Source: Lactobacillus xujianguonis
Lineage (GTDB): Bacteria; Bacillota; Bacilli; Lactobacillales; Lactobacillaceae
Direction of reading: 5' to 3'
Length of the DNA stretch: 64,000 nt
NCBI RefSeq assembly: GCF_004009905.1
Contig: NZ_ML136875.1
Coordinates: 1 to 64,000, forward strand
Below the pieces are notes generated by a model. The model made no database searches and was not told the origin of the DNA. It worked only from the letters and a program-made list of their open reading frames with translations. Positions 60,146-64,000 of the stretch are shown one piece after another; position 1 is the stretch's first letter, and each line of letters opens with the position of its first letter. Made by a program: the position numbers and the translations under genes.

Positions 60146-61990
60146 ATGTCAACACGTTCAGATATTTCGATACTTAAGCCTGATGGTACTGTAACAACAC
60201 AGTACATTCATATGGACGGATATTTAAGTGGAGTGGGTCAAACATTGCTTAATAACTATAAAACAATGGCTGATGCTGAAAAAATCATGCAACTAGGCGA
60301 ATATCATGCTGATTCTATCCTGCCTGAATATCCAAAAGATATTGCTTCAAAGCTGAAGGAATATAAACAAGATAAAACTTATGTTAGCCAAGGCTATCCA
60401 AGTTTAGAATCAATGCAAAACGCATTAAAACAATATACAGAATATCCACGAGATTATGGTCAAGTAGCCAAAACCTTAAATTCTGATATTGAATATCATT
60501 ACTTGTACGCTCCTAATAAAGATGGAAAATATCAGTGGCACACAATTAACAGAGATGGTATTGAGCCTTTAACACAAAAATCAATCAATCTAGAACAGGA
60601 GATTGGAATTACAGAACACTCTCCAAACTGGCAAAAAGCACCTAATGGTCAATGGAATGCACCTTTAAATGATAAAGAATTGTCAGGGTTAAATAAAGGC
60701 ATTCATCAAATGGACCAAAATTTGAAAGATTTTAACAAGCGTGAAAAACAAACTTCAGAAAAATCCAAAGTCCATTCTAAAAAGAAATTGGATCTTGAAG
60801 CTTGGAAAAAGCAGCATACCCAAACTGTTGAAAAGTTGAAAAATGGCTTGTTAGAAGAAATAGAGCATTATACACAATCTCCAGAGAAGGTTGTAGAATT
60901 GTTGGAATTTATCAACAAGTTTCACAACTATTCTGCGAGGAATGCTTTATTAATCCAGCGTCAACGTCCAGGAGCAGTTGCTGTTGGCTCTTTTGCTAAA
61001 TTTAAAGAGCTGGGATATAACGTTAAAAAAGGCGAGAAAGGCAGTAAGATTTTTGTTCCTGCAAAAATTACAGTTTTCTACCGTAAAGATAAAGACGGTA
61101 AGCAATCCAAAACATCTTTAAAACTTGCAACTGAATCAGAAAAAGAAAAGATTAAAAAGGGGCAAATTAAAACTTATGACCGTACAATATACAAATTAGG
61201 AACTGTTTTTGATGCAACACAAACTGATATGCCAAAAGAAAAATATCCTGAATTGTATCCTAATCGACATCAAGATTTTAAAGCAAAAAATCCAGAGCAA
61301 CTAGATCTTTTAGAACAAGGCTTAAGAACTGTAGCTGCAAACATGAACATGCCAGTCATCACGTATGATAGTTCCATGCAAGATGTAAATGATCCTCAAA
61401 CTGCTAAAGGATACTTTAATACTAAAACTAACCAAATTGTTTTAAATCAGTACAATACACCTACAGAGAATGTAACTGTATTGGCTCATGAGCTAGGACA
61501 TGCACAATTGCATAATAATAGCAAGCAGGAAAAGGGATTACCGCGAGAATTAAAAGAAATGCAGGCCGAATTAACTAGTTATTTGTATGCAAGCAACTAT
61601 GGGATCGATTCTAGGAAAGAAACTGTGAACTATATTGCTGGTTGGACGCAGAATGGGAAAAAATTTAATGAACTCCCGACAGGTGTTAAGGGACAAATAA
61701 TTGCTCACTCAACTTCTGCAGCAAAAGTACTTACAAAAGCTACGGATAAAGTGATTCAACAAGAGCAAGCGAGAATTGATGGTGTGAAGAGTCTTGTTTC
61801 AAAAGATGTTGAAGAAAAAATTCAGCAAAATGCTAAACAAGAAACAATTAAGCCTGAAAATGATCACAAAAGTCCTGTTGAAGATATTGCTCAATCAAAA
61901 TCAGACAAAGAACAAGATCATAGACCAGTGGTAGATCCAAAGGTAGCAGCAATGATAAGACGTAGCAAAGATAGAGGACTAGAAAGATAG
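60146..61990 (+). CDS. ArdC-like antirestriction/zincin protein (LtrC type)
   Basis: A 614-residue protein. N-terminal part (1-210) unknown; 225-330 is an ArdC/DUF1738 single-strand-binding domain (NYSARNALLIQRQRPGAVAV, ELGYNVKKGEKGSKIF); 400-500 is a zinc protease fold with LAHELGHAQLH. ArdC of plasmid pSa protects incoming DNA from restriction. The C-terminus VVDPKVAAMIRRSKDRGLER matches the tail of the primase-like protein. ATG 60146 follows GGAAAGGAAAAAG. Confidence 0.82.
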   Translation: MSTRSDISILKPDGTVTTQYIHMDGYLSGVGQTLLNNYKTMADAEKIMQLGEYHADSILPEYPKDIASKLKEYKQDKTYVSQGYPSLESMQNALKQYTEYPRDYGQVAKTLNSDIEYHYLYAPNKDGKYQWHTINRDGIEPLTQKSINLEQEIGITEHSPNWQKAPNGQWNAPLNDKELSGLNKGIHQMDQNLKDFNKREKQTSEKSKVHSKKKLDLEAWKKQHTQTVEKLKNGLLEEIEHYTQSPEKVVELLEFINKFHNYSARNALLIQRQRPGAVAVGSFAKFKELGYNVKKGEKGSKIFVPAKITVFYRKDKDGKQSKTSLKLATESEKEKIKKGQIKTYDRTIYKLGTVFDATQTDMPKEKYPELYPNRHQDFKAKNPEQLDLLEQGLRTVAANMNMPVITYDSSMQDVNDPQTAKGYFNTKTNQIVLNQYNTPTENVTVLAHELGHAQLHNNSKQEKGLPRELKEMQAELTSYLYASNYGIDSRKETVNYIAGWTQNGKKFNELPTGVKGQIIAHSTSAAKVLTKATDKVIQQEQARIDGVKSLVSKDVEEKIQQNAKQETIKPENDHKSPVEDIAQSKSDKEQDHRPVVDPKVAAMIRRSKDRGLER

Positions 61991-62000
61991 TCAAATACTA

Positions 62001-62040
62001 AAAGCCGACACTACATAGCGTGGTGTCGGCTTTTTTAATG
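62001..62040 (+). terminator. Terminator after the ArdC-like gene
   Basis: GCCGACACTAC and GTGGTGTCGGC pair, followed by TTTTTT. Confidence 0.88.
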
Positions 62041-62097
62041 CCTGAGAAACAATGTCTTTTAGTTTGATCTTTCATAATAAACCTTCTAAGGAAAAAA

Positions 62098-62168
62098 GGG
62101 CATAAAAAAAACTAAGAATGTTTGTATCCATCCTTAGATTTACTCCAAGAACTATTATGCCTCATTTT
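62098..62168. other. Two-tier hairpin in non-coding space
   Basis: GGCATAA/TTATGCC (62099 and 62155) encloses CTAAG/CTTAG (62112 and 62133). It is followed by CATTTTT and preceded by A-runs, so it could end transcripts either way. No gene is seen here. Confidence 0.4.
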
Positions 62169-62261
62169 TAGATGAATTGCAACAGTACGTTGAGGACATG
62201 ATGGGACAGGAACATTCTATTTTTAATTAGTTACATATAATCTAAGATTTTTAATTTTTAA

Positions 62262-62289
62262 TTGCAATATCAATAAAAAGATATATAAT
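62262..62289 (+). promoter_or_regulatory. Promoter of the structured RNA
   Basis: TTGCAA (62262-62267), 16 bases, TATAAT (62284-62289). Same spacing as the ssb promoter but without the ACGATAT palindrome. Confidence 0.65.
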
Positions 62290-62295
62290 ATAAAT

Positions 62296-62540
62296 AGATA
62301 AGAAAGCTTTTATTTATTTAGTATTCTTATCTAGGTGGATCTTAAATGGAGATTAATCCACTTCCAACATGGATACCCTAAGGGTATAATATTTATTAAA
62401 AGTGGACAAGCAAGTGCGGAATAATTACCAGCACTTATGAGTTGAGGCGCAACTTTATACTCAACTGCAATTGATAAAACTAAAGTTGCACCAAGTGCCA
62501 TTTTTAAACCGCTAGAATTGCCTAGCGGTTTTTTTGTTTT
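62296..62540 (+). ncRNA. Compact structured non-coding RNA with pseudoknot and terminator
   Basis: A unit with its own promoter and terminator and no protein. Stems: GATAAGAA/TTCTTATC (62297-62330), GTGGAT/ATCCAC (62335-62361), TACCC-TAA-GGGTA (62374-62386), AAGTGC/GCACTT (62412-62436), AGTTGAG/CTCAACT (62440-62466). The loop of the last stem holds GCAACTTTA (62449-62457), which pairs perfectly with TAAAGTTGC (62481-62489), giving a pseudoknot. AACCGCTAG/CTAGCGGTT with T7 ends it (62507-62535). I do not recognise the class. Confidence 0.7.
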
Positions 62541-62560
62541 AAAAATTGGTAATTTTAAGT

Positions 62561-62591
62561 TTTAAATATCGTAAAAACGATATATAATATA
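62561..62591 (+). promoter_or_regulatory. Topoisomerase operon promoter with palindromic operator, copy 2
   Basis: ATATCGT-AAAA-ACGATAT (62566-62583) runs into TATAAT (62583-62588). It is identical over 26 bases to the ssb promoter copy; the -35 here is the weaker TTTAAA (62561-62566). Confidence 0.75.
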
Positions 62592-62672
62592 AGTACCTTC
62601 ATTTTTTTGAATTTCAATAATTTTGTCGAGGATACCGTGAAGTATCCTTTTTGTTTATAGAAAGGTAATTAG

Positions 62673-62936
62673 ATGAAAATTACAGATAGCAATTTTAAAA
62701 ATACATGTTTACTACGTACTAATGGCACGGATTATTGGGTTAACCTAGAAGCAGCCGTGATTAAAAACTTAATGACAAATTGGCAGTTTTTAAAAGTGCC
62801 TACTTTAGAACTAATCAAAAATAATAATGTGTTAAACCTTAAAGAAGATAAATGTTGGATAAAATCATCAGAGATTGAAGCAATCGAGGATTACACAAGT
62901 TTTGCTCCACAATTAAAACAAATGTTTAACTTTTAA
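62673..62936 (+). CDS. Hypothetical protein before topB
   Basis: An 87-residue protein with Trp- and Asn-rich sequence and no membrane segment or known motif. RBS AGAAAGGTAATT. Shares the palindromic promoter with the topoisomerase gene 24 bases downstream. Confidence 0.65.
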   Translation: MKITDSNFKNTCLLRTNGTDYWVNLEAAVIKNLMTNWQFLKVPTLELIKNNNVLNLKEDKCWIKSSEIEAIEDYTSFAPQLKQMFNF

Positions 62937-62960
62937 GAATCCATAAGGAGAAATAAAATT

Positions 62961-64000
62961 ATGAAACTATTAATTTTAAACGAAAAAAAATCTCAAGCAG
63001 AAAAATTTGCGGATTATTTGGGTGGAATGAGTGGTGACTTTGAAGGTAATCAGTATGACATTGTCTATGCAGCAGGTCATCTTTTACAACTTAAATCACC
63101 TAATGAAATGGTAGATAAAAGTTTGGTTGAAAAGTATTCTGATTGGAAAAATTTAGATAATTTTCCCTGGAATGCCACTGACATTAATTGGCAAAAATAC
63201 GTTAGTCCAGGAAAAGAAAAATATATTAAAAATATCAGAAATGCAATACCAGGACATGATGTGATTGTAATTGCAACTGATAATGACCCTTCTGGAGAAG
63301 GCGATGTATTAGGTTGGGAGATAGCTGAATATCTTGGATGGAATAAAGCAATTTGGCGAATACGTTTCAAAGGTGATGATTCTGCAAATTATGTTATTGA
63401 TGCGTTACATAAGCCTGAAAAAGCTAATTTATCAACTCAAGATACGCAAGGTATGCTTGTTAAAGGTAAGTCTAGACAAAAATTTGATTTTTTAACTGGG
63501 TTAGAAGAATCAAGAATTGCTACTAATTTAGCTCGTCAAGAAGGTTTTTATAATAAAGGAAAAGCAATTTCAATTGGACGATTACAAACGTACATTACGT
63601 GTTTGGTAGATAGTCAAAACAAAGCTAGGACTAATTACGTTAAAAAGCCATTTTATGAAGTACGCTATAAAGATGCTAATGGTAATGTGTTTAAACGTAA
63701 TTATCAAGAGGGTGATTCTTGGCGTTTTGATAATGAATTATCTGCTAAAAAAGATTTAAACGATTACTCTACTGATCAAATTGTAATTGATTCTACCGAA
63801 GATAAGCGTAAACAACCACCAAAATTAGTTAACTTGGCTGATTTAGGTAAAATATTCCAATCAAAATACACTACAGATCAAATAACAAGTACATATCAAA
63901 AAATGTATGATGATAAAATTGTGTCATATCCAAGAACAGAAGACAATGCAATTACAATAGATGATTTTAATGAGTTGCTACCATATGCAGATAAAATTGC
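62961..64000 (+). CDS. topB: DNA topoisomerase IA (TopB/TrsI-type), partial
   Basis: The first 346 residues of a type IA topoisomerase. The Toprim domain starts MKLLILNEKKSQAEKFADYL and holds IATDNDPSGEGD (metal-binding Asp/Glu). The active-site Tyr is in SYPRTEDNAI near residue 316. Many conjugative elements carry such an enzyme (TrsI) to resolve plasmid or ICE intermediates. The gene leaves the window at 64000; C-terminal zinc or other domains cannot be seen. Confidence 0.9.
   Translation, partial: MKLLILNEKKSQAEKFADYLGGMSGDFEGNQYDIVYAAGHLLQLKSPNEMVDKSLVEKYSDWKNLDNFPWNATDINWQKYVSPGKEKYIKNIRNAIPGHDVIVIATDNDPSGEGDVLGWEIAEYLGWNKAIWRIRFKGDDSANYVIDALHKPEKANLSTQDTQGMLVKGKSRQKFDFLTGLEESRIATNLARQEGFYNKGKAISIGRLQTYITCLVDSQNKARTNYVKKPFYEVRYKDANGNVFKRNYQEGDSWRFDNELSAKKDLNDYSTDQIVIDSTEDKRKQPPKLVNLADLGKIFQSKYTTDQITSTYQKMYDDKIVSYPRTEDNAITIDDFNELLPYADKI

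Noticed and set aside
14361-64000. attR (second copy of the tmRNA 3' end)
   Set aside because: I looked for GGTTCAATTCCCCTCATC and close variants to the right and saw none, so the right end is taken to be outside.
1-64000. CRISPR arrays and tRNA or rRNA genes
   Set aside because: No regular repeat-spacer pattern and no tRNA cloverleaf other than the tRNA-like part of ssrA was seen.

Overview
The window looks like a Lactobacillus chromosome of the acidophilus/crispatus/delbrueckii group. It is AT-rich, with comG-ytxK-ackA synteny, a tmRNA encoding the tag AKNSNSYALAA, and an S-layer (SLAP) domain protein. This placement is inferred from gene content only. About 50 kb of an integrated conjugative element (ICE) follows the chromosomal part.

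Chromosome (1-14360): the first 344 bases are the end of an IS66-family element. Next come a HAD phosphatase; a membrane protein, tyrosine phosphatase, FMN-binding and asparaginase run; a second HAD phosphatase and an amino-acid permease on the minus strand; a VanZ-like protein; YebC; a complete comG pseudopilus operon (comGA to a very short comGG); a YtxK-like methylase; ackA; and ssrA (tmRNA).

ICE left end and cargo (14361-22480): the element abuts the tmRNA 3' end, the likely attachment site. Between it and the tyrosine integrase (19758-20870) lie a decayed methylase remnant, an AlwI-like type IIS restriction system whose methyltransferase joins an HTH and two MTase domains in one chain, and an XRE gene frameshifted by a 10-bp tandem duplication. 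Behind the integrase sits a DUF1828/DUF6978-like gene pair with a copy of the integrase 5' sequence on its far side, a likely cargo insertion.

ICE control and early genes (22494-29175): an ImmA-like protease and ImmR-like repressor are divergent from a Cro-like gene across three ACTAAT operators. Then come small early genes, a double-HTH regulator, a replication-gene fragment and ssb, whose promoter carries a palindrome repeated before the topoisomerase operon.

RNA, surface and transfer region (29176-57240): an 838-base non-coding, highly structured stretch is the best candidate for a large ornate RNA. It is followed by a secreted SLAP protein, a sortase, two fibrillar adhesins and a Gram-positive type IV secretion operon: pilin-like, VirD4, VirB6, VirB3/PrgI, TrsD, VirB4, a three-domain wall hydrolase and small membrane proteins. 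A repeat-rich oriT candidate, two small DNA-binding proteins, a frameshifted third one, and a MobP-type relaxase complete transfer.

ICE right part (57240-64000): a Toprim primase-like protein and an ArdC-like antirestriction protein share a nearly identical C-terminal tail, a possible export signal. A degenerate Nudix protein lies between them. A compact pseudoknotted RNA with its own promoter and terminator precedes a topoisomerase IA gene that runs off the window. The right end of the ICE is not in view.
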